Part shown: positions 31,866 through 40,376 of the stretch, piece by piece
Numbering within the stretch: position 1 is the stretch's first letter
How the letters are laid out: every line of letters starts with the position of its first letter
NCBI GenBank assembly: GCA_035379945.1
Contig: DAOSWG010000007.1
Coordinates: 1 to 64,000, forward strand
From: JAAYZB01 sp035379945
Lineage (GTDB): Bacteria > Bacillota_I > Bacilli_A > Izemoplasmatales > Hujiaoplasmataceae
DNA length: 64,000 bases
Direction of reading: 5' to 3'
The notes under the pieces: generated by a model
What the model was told of the DNA's origin: nothing
The model's input: the letters and a program-made list of their open reading frames with translations, nothing else
Databases searched by the model: none
Program-made: the position numbers and the translations under genes

Positions 31866-34358
31866 TCAATCGGCGTTGCGTCCGTGACAGTATTTGTATT
31901 TCTTTCCGCTGCCGCAGGGGCACGGATCGTTTCTACCGACTTTGGTGGTATCGGATTTGACCACCGGTTTTTTCTTCTTGTTTTCGTCTTCCTTGCCGGA
32001 TGAGGCATATGTCGGTTTGGCAACCTGCACGCGCTCCGTATTTTGTCTCACCTGGGCCTTCAGGACAAAACGGGTGACATCGGACTGGATATTGAAGACC
32101 ATTTCCTCGAACATCTGGAATCCGGTGTCCTGATATTCCCGGAACGGATTGTTCTGCCCGTAACTCTGGAGCGACACGGCCTGACGCAGTTCGCTCATAG
32201 CATCGATATGCTGGATCCAGTAAGTATCGACGACACGCAAAGTGACGGCTTTCAGGAAGTCGTTGTATATTTTGTCCCCGGTCAGGGACTTCTTGTTTTC
32301 GATCTCTTTCTTGTATTGGTCGAAAACATACGATGTGGCATTCTCTTCGGTTTTCAGGATGTCACGGTCGATCATGTCTTTCTGGAAGTATTTGTTCAAT
32401 GCCTCGTACATCGCGTCCCGGTCTTCCGCATAATGGTTTATGAGAGATGACAAAACCGATTCGATCATCTGGTTCACCGTATCCTCGATCGTTTCTAAGA
32501 ACAAGATATCGGTTCTCTGCTTGTAGATGATCTCGCGTTGTCTGCGCATCACTTCGTCATATTGCAAAACAGTTTTCCGGCGGTCAAAGTTGTTTCCTTC
32601 AATCTGGTGCTGGGCTTTCATAACCAGTTTGGAAAACATCTTGTAATCAAGCGGAAGTTCGGCTTCCGAACCCTTCTGCGTCGTGATCATCGAAATCATG
32701 CTCTTGAAACGGTCGCCGCCGAACCGGCGCAAGAGATCGTCGTCTCCTGACAGGAAAAACCGGGAATATCCGGGGTCGCCCTGTCTTCCGCTACGGCCGC
32801 GGAGCTGATTGTCGATACGTCTGGATTCATGTCTTTCGGTTCCGATGACGGCGAGACCGCCTAATTCCTTGACTCCCGGTCCCAATTTGATATCGGTACC
32901 ACGACCGGCCATGTTGGTCGCGATCGTCACGGCTCCCATCTGTCCCGCCTGGGCGACGATATCGGCTTCGCGTTCGTGCTGCTTGGCGTTCAAGACGTCG
33001 TGTTTGATATGTTTACGCTTCAAAAGACTCGACAGAAGTTCCGAACTTTCGATCGAAATGGTTCCGACCAGCATCGGCTGTCCTAAATTGTGGCGTTTTT
33101 CGATTTCATCGGCCAACGCCTTGTATTTGGCTTGCATGGTGGCGAAAATCAGATCATTGTCATCAATGCGAATGACCGGCATGTTGGTGGGAATTTCCAC
33201 GACATACATGTTGTAGATGTTCGTGAATTCTTCCTCTTCGGTCTTAGCGGTACCGGTCATACCGGACAGTTTCTTGTACATCCGGAAGAAATTCTGGAAA
33301 GTGATGGTCGCCATGATGGTCGTTTCTTTCTTGATCTCGACCGCTTCCTTGGCTTCCAACGCCTGGTGTAAGCCCTCGGAAAACTGACGTCCGTGCATCA
33401 GACGGCCGGTGAAGGGGTCGACGATGATGACCTTGCCTTCGTGAACGACATAATCGACATCCCTGGACATGGTGAAATTGGCTTTCAAGGCATTGTTGAT
33501 GTGGTGTAACAAAACCACATTGGAAATGTCATACAGGTTTTCAAGATTGAAGAAGGCCTCGGCTTTTTTGATACCTTCTTCCGTCAGGTTGACGGTTTTT
33601 TCTTTGATGTCGATCGCAAAATCCTCTTCTTCTTTCAGACGGATCGCGAAATAATTTGCCTGTTTGTACATTTCGGCGGTGCTTTTCTCGCCGCCGGAAA
33701 TGATGAGCGGCGTCCTGGCTTCATCGATCAAAATCGAGTCGACTTCATCGATGATCGCGAAATTGAGCGGACGCTGGACGATGTTTTCCTTGTAGATGAC
33801 CATATGGTCGCGCAAATAATCGAAACCGAGTTCGTTGTTGGTCGAATAAACAATGTCGCAATTGTAAACAGCCCGTTTCTCTTCCGGGGTAATATCGCGG
33901 ACATTCAGCCCGACCGTGAGTCCTAAAAAGCGGAACAATTCACCGATCTCGCCGGATACCTCGCGCCCGGCCAGATATTCATTGACGGTAACGATGTGGA
34001 CGCCTTCCCCGGGGATGGCGTTAAGATAGGCGGGCATGACGGCGGTCAAGGTTTTGCCTTCGCCGGTCTTCATTTCGGATATGTTGCCTTCATGGATCAC
34101 GATGGCTCCCATGACCTGAACCTTGAACGGAGTCAGTCCGGTCACCCTGGTCGATGCCTCTCTGACGGTAGCGAATGCTTCCACCAGCAAATCATCCAAA
34201 GTTTCACCGGCTTTATATCTTTCCCGGAAACTATCGGTTTTCGCTTTTAACTCATCATCAGAAAGTTGCTTGAACTCGTCTTCGAGTGCAAGGACTTTCT
34301 CTGCTGTTTTTTCCAGCCTTTTGAGTATTTTTCTGTTTGGGTCGAATAATTTTGGCAC
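31866..34358 (-). CDS. secA: Preprotein translocase ATPase SecA
   Basis: Motor of the Sec export pathway, acting with SecYEG. The product is about 830 residues: Walker A MKTGEGKTLTAVMP, the second motif IIDEVDSILIDEARTPLIIS, MTGTAKTEEEEF, ATNMAGRGTDIKLG, RGRSGRQGDPG, and the C-terminal zinc site VGRNDPCPCGSGKKYKYCHG. The start is the GTG at 34358 (MPKLFDPNRKIL) with GAGGTG upstream; a GTG nine bases earlier overlaps that site. It heads the secA-prfB-yitT-recX-glg run. Confidence 0.97.
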   Translation of the reverse strand: MPKLFDPNRKILKRLEKTAEKVLALEDEFKQLSDDELKAKTDSFRERYKAGETLDDLLVEAFATVREASTRVTGLTPFKVQVMGAIVIHEGNISEMKTGEGKTLTAVMPAYLNAIPGEGVHIVTVNEYLAGREVSGEIGELFRFLGLTVGLNVRDITPEEKRAVYNCDIVYSTNNELGFDYLRDHMVIYKENIVQRPLNFAIIDEVDSILIDEARTPLIISGGEKSTAEMYKQANYFAIRLKEEEDFAIDIKEKTVNLTEEGIKKAEAFFNLENLYDISNVVLLHHINNALKANFTMSRDVDYVVHEGKVIIVDPFTGRLMHGRQFSEGLHQALEAKEAVEIKKETTIMATITFQNFFRMYKKLSGMTGTAKTEEEEFTNIYNMYVVEIPTNMPVIRIDDNDLIFATMQAKYKALADEIEKRHNLGQPMLVGTISIESSELLSSLLKRKHIKHDVLNAKQHEREADIVAQAGQMGAVTIATNMAGRGTDIKLGPGVKELGGLAVIGTERHESRRIDNQLRGRSGRQGDPGYSRFFLSGDDDLLRRFGGDRFKSMISMITTQKGSEAELPLDYKMFSKLVMKAQHQIEGNNFDRRKTVLQYDEVMRRQREIIYKQRTDILFLETIEDTVNQMIESVLSSLINHYAEDRDAMYEALNKYFQKDMIDRDILKTEENATSYVFDQYKKEIENKKSLTGDKIYNDFLKAVTLRVVDTYWIQHIDAMSELRQAVSLQSYGQNNPFREYQDTGFQMFEEMVFNIQSDVTRFVLKAQVRQNTERVQVAKPTYASSGKEDENKKKKPVVKSDTTKVGRNDPCPCGSGKKYKYCHGRNAD

Positions 34359-34433
34359 TGGAATCACCTCTTCGTTTTACAAGGAATATGATACCACAAA
34401 AACAAAGCCCTATACAACCCATTTGTGCTCCCT

Positions 34434-34465
34434 ATAGAAAAAAAGTGACCTTTAAAGGTCACTTA
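34434..34465 (-). terminator. Terminator after hpf
   Basis: AAGTGACC-TTTAAA-GGTCACTT followed by T residues on the minus strand. It overlaps the hpf stop codon. Confidence 0.8.
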
Positions 34466-34999
34466 ATATGTCTCGATCAGACCGTATTTGCCATCGTCGC
34501 GAAGATACAAAACGCATACTTCCTTGTCTTCGTTCCGATAAATGAAGAAATCGTGTCCCAGCAATTCCATCTGGGTGATCGCCTCGTCGGTCGACAACAT
34601 GTCCAGCTGGATGCGTTTTTTCCTGATCGGCGAGATGAGTTCTTTTTCCAGCAAGTCGATGTCCAGTTCGTCCGATTTGAATGTTTCTTTCAGTCCTGTT
34701 TTTTCTTGCAGGCTCCGATTCAGTTTGTATTTGTTTTTGCGGATCTGGGCCTCCAGTTTGTCAACCGCCTTGTCGATGGCGGCGTACATGTCCTTGTCGA
34801 GAACCTCGGCCCTGATCGTCACGAATTTGATCGGAATCGTGATCTCCACTTTCGACATGCCCTTGTAAATCTTACATACTGCGAATGCTTCTAATTCCGT
34901 GGAAAACATTTTTTCGACTTTCTTGAGTTTCTTTTCGAAATACGAGCGGATTGAATCAGTGATTTCAAAACCGTCCTTGCCTCTGACATCAAGTTTCAC
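34463..34999 (-). CDS. hpf: Ribosome hibernation promoting factor, long form
   Basis: The product is about 178 residues with the two-domain long HPF layout. The N-terminal S30AE domain (KLDVRGKDGFEITDSIRSYF, ...DKDMYAAIDKAVDKLEAQI) binds the decoding site, and the C-terminal dimerisation domain (LDMLSTDEAITQMELLGHDF, ...VLYLRDDGKYGLIE) drives 100S formation. I favour the GTG at 34999, 8 bases after AAGGAG, giving MKLDVRGKD like other HPFs; the ATG at 35005 is only 2 bases from that site. It is a single-gene unit with a good promoter and terminator. Confidence 0.93.
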   Translation of the reverse strand: MKLDVRGKDGFEITDSIRSYFEKKLKKVEKMFSTELEAFAVCKIYKGMSKVEITIPIKFVTIRAEVLDKDMYAAIDKAVDKLEAQIRKNKYKLNRSLQEKTGLKETFKSDELDIDLLEKELISPIRKKRIQLDMLSTDEAITQMELLGHDFFIYRNEDKEVCVLYLRDDGKYGLIETY

Positions 35000-35032
35000 A
35001 TTCATCACTCCTTTTGAAATGTATCTGATTAG

Positions 35033-35061
35033 ATTATAGCATTGAATTGTGATGAATGTAA
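35033..35061 (-). promoter_or_regulatory. Promoter of hpf
   Basis: TTACAT, 17 bases, TATAAT on the minus strand about 30 bases upstream of the start codon. Confidence 0.65.
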
Positions 35062-35080
35062 ACGGATATGCGGGTTTTTG

Positions 35081-35479
35081 TCAAAAACAGAAATCCTTTT
35101 TTTCCGTAAGAAAATCATAGCGGAAAAACGAAAAAAATATCATGGTCCCGGTTTCTTTGACAAAGGGCCACCACGATTCCAGCGTGGTGAAATCATCCGG
35201 TTCGAGAATGATGACAAACCCGATCTCATTATACCGGCAAATGGCCATTTCAAGGGCTTTTTCAATAAAATGACTGGAGCGCGAATACATAAATGTGTCC
35301 AAATCGTTTTGTTCGCATAGATAATAGTATTCGATCAAACCGTTATCTGTCGGTATCGCCTCCATTATCGGTTCGGCTTTTCTAAGTGTCAGACAATCGC
35401 CGCAAAGAATCGGCGGTTGGAACAAGGTGGAAAATTCCAGTTCGGCGACAAACGTTTTCCGGCATATGGCACATATCAC
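35081..35479 (-). CDS. ComFC-like zinc-ribbon protein without a phosphoribosyltransferase domain
   Basis: A GTG at 35479 overlaps the comFA stop in a GTGA, which fixes the start and gives a 132-residue product. It opens with a C-x2-C...C-x2-C zinc-ribbon pattern (ICAICRK and ILCGDC), as ComFC proteins do and in the expected position after comFA. The remainder does not show the phosphoribosyl-pyrophosphate-binding motif or the usual length (about 220). It may be a shortened, diverged ComFC or an unrelated small zinc protein; function is not assignable. Confidence 0.6.
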   Translation of the reverse strand: MICAICRKTFVAELEFSTLFQPPILCGDCLTLRKAEPIMEAIPTDNGLIEYYYLCEQNDLDTFMYSRSSHFIEKALEMAICRYNEIGFVIILEPDDFTTLESWWPFVKETGTMIFFSFFRYDFLTEKKDFCF

Positions 35480-36690
35480 GATGAATTGTTCCTTAGCCGG
35501 TTCATCCGGGCGATCTCGCGCCGACACGACATCATTTGTCCAGTCAAGGTTTCCGAGTAAAACACGACTTCCCCGGACGGATGACTTTTAAATCTTCCGG
35601 CGCGTCCGGATATCTGAACAAGACAGGCTTTATTGAATATGGGATGGTCGGCCGCCAGCACTGCCACCTGGACATCATCATAAGTCACGCCCCTTTCCAT
35701 GACGGTTGTGGTCACGAGTATCGCAAATTTCTGCATGTAAAAATCATTCAGAATCCTTCTTCTCGCCGGATTGCCAGCATAGAGGAAATCGACCGGCAAT
35801 TTGCCGTTTTTCATGATTTTCGCCACCTTTTTACCAAGTTCGACCGTCGGCACGAAAACAAAGACGCGTTTGCCGGAATCAAGCCATAAATTCAGTTTGC
35901 TTTCGAATCTTGCCGGCAATTTGCCGTTTTTCAATGTTTCCAGAATGTTTCCGGTTTTCACAAATCGCGGTTTATCCAGTCTGAAACCATGGAATCTTTC
36001 CGGTACGATGTATGTGTCGATTATGCCGCCTTTCGTCATGGTCGCGGACATGTTTATGAAAACAGCATCCGGAAGGGCGGCTTTCTTCACAAGTCTTTCC
36101 AGATATTCATTACCACTATAAGGGAACGCATCCGCTTCGTCCAATATGACAAGGCCGAATTCATGGTAGTAATTTATCAGTTGATTGATAGTGGAAACGA
36201 CGATCTGGCATCCCTCGTCCGCTTTTTTTTCCATATGCATTTCGCCGACCATGATGCCTTTGAAATCCCGTCTGAGTCTTTTTGCGAGTTCCCTCACCAC
36301 TTCGCGGCGCGGAATGGCATAACATACCGACATTCCCCTTCTGATGGCTTCGGAAGCGACAAGATAAGTCATCTCCGTCTTCCCGGCTCCACAGACCGCG
36401 AATAAATTCCCGCTTTTCCGGTCGGAAAGCAGTTCGAGAAGAAAACGGGAGGCGTCGCTTTGTCTTTTTGTAAGTACCAGATCCGGTCTTATGAAAGGAT
36501 CGCAATAAGGCAGCTCGCGCTCATAGCGAAAAATATAATCGTCTTCCGTCACAAGACAATCGGGACAATAAAGCTTGTCATGGCAATCATTCGCCAGATT
36601 ATGCGAAAAGCAGCGGTTGCACATGCCATTGGCGATTGCTTTGAGTTTTTCTTTCGCTTCGCGATTTTTTTCATGAAGATACTCTTTCAT
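35476..36690 (-). CDS. comFA: ComFA-like DNA translocase/helicase
   Basis: An SF2 ATPase of about 404 residues, needed in competent bacteria to pull single-stranded DNA across the membrane. An N-terminal four-cysteine zinc site (MCNRCFSHN...YCPDC) precedes the helicase core: Walker A FAVCGAGKTEM, Walker B VILDEADAFPY, SATMTKGG, and motif VI QISGRAGRF. The ATG at 36690 is preferred over an upstream TTG. The ribosome-binding region GGGTG lies in the 3' arm of the leuS terminator hairpin. No other competence genes are in the window. Confidence 0.9.
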   Translation of the reverse strand: MKEYLHEKNREAKEKLKAIANGMCNRCFSHNLANDCHDKLYCPDCLVTEDDYIFRYERELPYCDPFIRPDLVLTKRQSDASRFLLELLSDRKSGNLFAVCGAGKTEMTYLVASEAIRRGMSVCYAIPRREVVRELAKRLRRDFKGIMVGEMHMEKKADEGCQIVVSTINQLINYYHEFGLVILDEADAFPYSGNEYLERLVKKAALPDAVFINMSATMTKGGIIDTYIVPERFHGFRLDKPRFVKTGNILETLKNGKLPARFESKLNLWLDSGKRVFVFVPTVELGKKVAKIMKNGKLPVDFLYAGNPARRRILNDFYMQKFAILVTTTVMERGVTYDDVQVAVLAADHPIFNKACLVQISGRAGRFKSHPSGEVVFYSETLTGQMMSCRREIARMNRLRNNSS

Positions 36691-36693
36691 TAA

Positions 36694-36727
36694 AACACCC
36701 GTCAAAAGACTACGTCTTGACGGATGT
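36694..36727 (-). terminator. Terminator after leuS, abutting comFA
   Basis: CATCCGTCAAGAC and GTCTTTTGACGGGTG pair with a small bulge, followed by TTTTAATG, in which ATG is the comFA start. Confidence 0.65.
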
Positions 36728-36734
36728 TTTTTCT

Positions 36735-39155
36735 TTATATCACCAGATTGACGAGTTTGCCTTCGACCACGATTACTTTGCGCACCTGGTTGTCTTTCGT
36801 TATTTCCCGGATTTTCGGAAGTTCCAAAGCCAGTTTTTCCAGCTTGTCGCGGCCGGTTCCGACGGGGACTGTCAGTTTGTCACGGACTTTGCCGTTGACG
36901 CTCACAACGATTTCGATCTTGTCTTCCGCCAGTTTCTCCTCATTCCATGCTGGCCATGATTCCTTGTCGAGCCAGTGGCCTTTGCCAAGTTTTTCGAAGA
37001 GTTCCTCCGTTATGTGCGGAGCGACCGGATAAAGCAGTTTCAACAATGTTTCGTATTCGCCCCTGGTGATTTCTTCCTTCTGTCCCAGTTCATTCATCAA
37101 AGTCATCATCTTGGCGATCGCCGTATTATATTTCATACTTTCGTAATCGTCCGAGACTCCCTTGATCGTCTGGTTCATGAGTATTTCGCTTTCTATGGAA
37201 AATCCGGGAACGGAATTCACCTTAGGAAACGCGCGCCAGATCTTGTCCAAGAACCGGCGACAGCCTTTGATGCCGTTGTCGTTCCACGGAGTCGGAAGCT
37301 CATAATCACCGATGAAAAGAATGTATGTTCTCAAGGTGTCGGCCCCGTACTCATTGATGATATCCTGAGGATTGACCGAATTGCCTTTCGATTTAGACAT
37401 CTTCTCCCCGTCGCTTCCGAGTATCAACCCTTGGGCTGTCCGTTTGCAATAAGGTTCGGCAAACGGCACTTCGTCGATGTCGTTAAGAAACAGATTCCAG
37501 AACCGTGAATAGATCAGATGCCTCGTGACATGTTCCATGCCACCGTTGTACCAGTCGACCTGACCCCAGTAATCCAGTTTGTCGCGGCTAGCGAAAACCG
37601 TTTTGTCATGCGGATCAATGTAACGAAGAAAGTACCATGAAGATCCGGCCCATTGGGGCATCGTATCGGTTTCTCTTCTGGCTGTCTTTCCGCACTTAGG
37701 ACAGGTGCATTCCACGAATTCCTTGATGTTCGCAAGCGGGCTTTCGCCCGTATCCGTCGGTATGAAACTGTCGACCATCGGCAAAGTCACCGGCAAATCT
37801 TCGTATGGCACCGGAACGATGCCGCAATCGTCGCAATAAACCAAGGGGATCGGTTCGCCCCAATAACGTTGGCGGTTGAACGCCCAGTCCTTCATTTTGA
37901 ACTGCACGCCTTTCTTGCCGCATCCCAATTCTCCTAGGTAAGCGATCATCTTCGCAATCGCTTCTTTCACTTTAAGACCGTCAAGGATGCCGCTATTCAC
38001 CAGAACGCCATCTTCGATGTCGGTGTAGGCTTCTTTTGACAGATCCCCGCCTTTGATGACTTCTACAATCTTTTGGCTGTATTTGGTCGCGAATTCGTAG
38101 TCCCGTTGATCATGCCCGGGAACGGCCATGATGGCTCCGGTTCCGTAAGTCATCATCACATAATCGGCGATGAACACCGGAATTTTCTCTTTGGTGATGG
38201 GATTGACGGCTTCCAAACCAGCAATTTTCAACCCGGTTTTATCTTTGACTAGCTGTACTCTTTCGAATTCGCTTTTTCTCTTCGAATTCTCGGCATAATC
38301 CTTGATCGCATCCATGTTCTTGATCCGGTCTTCATATTTCTTTATCGCCGGATGCTCCGGGGCGATAACCATGAATGTCACTCCGTATATCGTATCCGGA
38401 CGGGTCGTGAAGACCTCGAGCGAATCGACAGAATCGGCAATCGGGAAACTGATGAAGGCTCCGTCGGACCGACCGATCCACTTTTCCTGTTCGGTCTTGA
38501 TCCTTTCTGGCGATTCCAGAATTTTAAGTCCTTCCAACAGTTTCTCCGCATAAGCGGTTATCTTCAAAAACCAAACTTCCTTCTCTTTCTGGACGACCTC
38601 GGTTCCGCATCTGTCGCAGGTTCCGCCCTGCGATTCCTCGTTCGAAAGCACCACTTTGCAGTCGGGACAGAAATTGACGTAAGTCTTGCTGCGATAAACA
38701 AGCCCGTGTTCATACATCTTTAAAAATATCCACTGGGTGAATTTATAGTATTCCGGATCAGTTGTATCGACTATACGATCTAGATCAAAAGAAAACCCGG
38801 CTTCGCGGAGTTGTTTCGTGAAAGTCTTGATGTTTTGGTCCGTCACGATCCGCGGATGGATGTTGTTCTGGATCGCATAGTTTTCAGTCGGAAGGCCAAA
38901 AGCATCGAACCCGATCGGAAACAGTACGTTATATCCTTCCATCCGGCGTTTACGCACGATTGTCTCAAGCGACATATAGGCGCGGAAATGGCCGACATGC
39001 ATTCCGATTCCCGAAGGATACGGAAACTCGACCAAGGCGTAGTATTTGGGCCGTTTATCAAAATCCACGGCATGGAAAAGATCGGATGCATACCATCTGT
39101 CCTGCCATTTCTTTTCGATTTCGGTGTGATTGAAACTGGGAATAAACTCACTCAT
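36735..39155 (-). CDS. leuS: Leucyl-tRNA synthetase
   Basis: Charges tRNA-Leu. The 806-residue class I synthetase has the HIGH-type motif PSGIGMHVGHFRAYM, the editing domain with TTRPDTIYGVTFMV, zinc-type cysteine pairs (NFCPDCKVV, GTCDRCGTE), WAGSSWYFLRYIDP, and the KMSKS loop SDGEKMSKSKGNSVNP. The length and order are those of bacterial LeuRS. Controlled by the T-box leader directly upstream. Confidence 0.98.
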   Translation of the reverse strand: MSEFIPSFNHTEIEKKWQDRWYASDLFHAVDFDKRPKYYALVEFPYPSGIGMHVGHFRAYMSLETIVRKRRMEGYNVLFPIGFDAFGLPTENYAIQNNIHPRIVTDQNIKTFTKQLREAGFSFDLDRIVDTTDPEYYKFTQWIFLKMYEHGLVYRSKTYVNFCPDCKVVLSNEESQGGTCDRCGTEVVQKEKEVWFLKITAYAEKLLEGLKILESPERIKTEQEKWIGRSDGAFISFPIADSVDSLEVFTTRPDTIYGVTFMVIAPEHPAIKKYEDRIKNMDAIKDYAENSKRKSEFERVQLVKDKTGLKIAGLEAVNPITKEKIPVFIADYVMMTYGTGAIMAVPGHDQRDYEFATKYSQKIVEVIKGGDLSKEAYTDIEDGVLVNSGILDGLKVKEAIAKMIAYLGELGCGKKGVQFKMKDWAFNRQRYWGEPIPLVYCDDCGIVPVPYEDLPVTLPMVDSFIPTDTGESPLANIKEFVECTCPKCGKTARRETDTMPQWAGSSWYFLRYIDPHDKTVFASRDKLDYWGQVDWYNGGMEHVTRHLIYSRFWNLFLNDIDEVPFAEPYCKRTAQGLILGSDGEKMSKSKGNSVNPQDIINEYGADTLRTYILFIGDYELPTPWNDNGIKGCRRFLDKIWRAFPKVNSVPGFSIESEILMNQTIKGVSDDYESMKYNTAIAKMMTLMNELGQKEEITRGEYETLLKLLYPVAPHITEELFEKLGKGHWLDKESWPAWNEEKLAEDKIEIVVSVNGKVRDKLTVPVGTGRDKLEKLALELPKIREITKDNQVRKVIVVEGKLVNLVI

Positions 39156-39169
39156 ACTATCTCCTCCAA

Positions 39170-39384
39170 AATAAAAAGACCGCCCGATAAAGGACGATCA
39201 AGATCGCGGTACCACCTTTGTTCCGGATAATTCCGGCACTCTCTTCCTTAACGCGGAAAACGTCTGCGGTTTTGGCCGCAACTGCTACAGGGACGAGTTC
39301 ATGCGTTGATCACCCCGGCTCGCACCGATTCGCCGGGTCTCTTGAAGTGATCGGGTGCACTACTGCTTCCCTATCCTGGCATTT
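39170..39384 (-). promoter_or_regulatory. T-box leader of leuS (specifier CUC)
   Basis: The minus strand carries the T-box AAGGTGGTACCGCG at 39205-39218, the stem I motifs AAGAGACC and GGTGCGAGCC, and a specifier GAACTC with CTC (Leu) at 39295-39297. The terminator GATCGTCC-TTTATC-GGGCGGTC plus T run ends the leader (39170-39199). Uncharged tRNA-Leu would stabilise the antiterminator and allow leuS expression. Confidence 0.95.
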
Positions 39385-39390
39385 TACAAT

Positions 39391-39419
39391 ATCATATCAC
39401 GAAAAACAACGTTTTGCAA
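39391..39419 (-). promoter_or_regulatory. Promoter of leuS
   Basis: TTGCAA, 17 bases, TATGAT on the minus strand, immediately before the T-box leader. Confidence 0.7.
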
Positions 39420-39434
39420 GACAGGACAAAAGAA

Positions 39435-40280
39435 TCATTCTTCCGGATCGTCATTATCATTTCCATCATCGTCTAAGTCTTGATCATCATTTTCCATCTT
39501 ATCGTCAGGCATTCCCATATTCTGCCCCGAACCGCCTTGTTGCTGGCTGTTGTGGATCATTGTATAAATATACAGTTCCCTTTGCAACAGAAAGATTGAG
39601 CGGTATGCCAAAGCCATCAGAATGATGAATAAGATTGTTGGCAATGACAAAAGATTGTTGAAAACGAGGATGAGCGCCACGGGTGTCGAAGCGAACACGA
39701 CTAGTTTGTATATTTTGCCGAAAGATATATATTTGATGAGTCGGGAGAAAACGATCATAGCGATAAGCGAAATCACCGCAAGCAGAGCAGTGTTGGTGAT
39801 GATTGCCGCAACCACGATCATCACGGAAAACGAATTGACGAATGTCCGCATGAAATAGTCGAAAGCATCGTCGCCGCTCATGCCGGCAAAAGCCGGTGTC
39901 TGCATGATCATGGAGGTGCCGATGTATATCGACATCGACTGTCCTTGGAAAACAATGAGCGAATCCGCGTCATCAACGTCAAGCAAGTCAACCGACCCGT
40001 CCTCATCAAAGAAATAAACCGAATAATCATAAGCATTGAAAGCGACGCTGTTATCGTGCGACAAACCTTCGCAAACCAAGAATCCGTTCACCAAAGTGCA
40101 TCCTGTCGCTTCGCTGGTCAAATTGATTTCTCCCCGATTTTTTATCGAATAAACGATACTTCCAGCCGAAACGAATATGGCCAGAATCAGGAGATAAAGG
40201 AAAACGAACCAACCGGAACGGTTACGGTAGTTTACCAGCCTGTCGGGATGTAAGATACTGTCAGTAACGATGTTGAACAT
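39435..40280 (-). CDS. DUF1189-like membrane protein
   Basis: The 281-residue product has an N-terminal helix (GWFVFLYLLILAIFVSAGSIVY), an outside domain of about 110 residues, then four further helices (for example VMIVVAAIITNTALLAVISLIA, PTILFIILMALAYRSIFLL). The C-terminal tail is strikingly acidic (about 25 residues almost all Asp, Glu, Asn). The layout resembles DUF1189 proteins of Bacillota; function is unknown. It has its own extended -10 promoter and is transcribed divergently from mnmL. Confidence 0.6.
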   Translation of the reverse strand: MFNIVTDSILHPDRLVNYRNRSGWFVFLYLLILAIFVSAGSIVYSIKNRGEINLTSEATGCTLVNGFLVCEGLSHDNSVAFNAYDYSVYFFDEDGSVDLLDVDDADSLIVFQGQSMSIYIGTSMIMQTPAFAGMSGDDAFDYFMRTFVNSFSVMIVVAAIITNTALLAVISLIAMIVFSRLIKYISFGKIYKLVVFASTPVALILVFNNLLSLPTILFIILMALAYRSIFLLQRELYIYTMIHNSQQQGGSGQNMGMPDDKMENDDQDLDDDGNDNDDPEE

Positions 40281-40302
40281 AGTTTATCACCCAATTGTTT
40301 TT

Positions 40303-40311
40303 ATTATATCA
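40303..40311 (-). promoter_or_regulatory. Extended -10 promoter of the DUF1189-like gene
   Basis: TGATATAAT on the minus strand, about 20 bases before the ATG; no -35 recognised. Confidence 0.5.
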
Positions 40312-40347
40312 TAATTAGTTGCTGGAACAACCAAAAAACATCGTTTG

Positions 40348-40356
40348 TGATATAAT
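40348..40356 (+). promoter_or_regulatory. Extended -10 promoter of mnmL-mnmM
   Basis: TGATATAAT on the plus strand, about 20 bases before the mnmL ATG, with GGGTG between. Confidence 0.55.
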
Positions 40357-40376
40357 TAGTTGTCACGGGTGATAAC

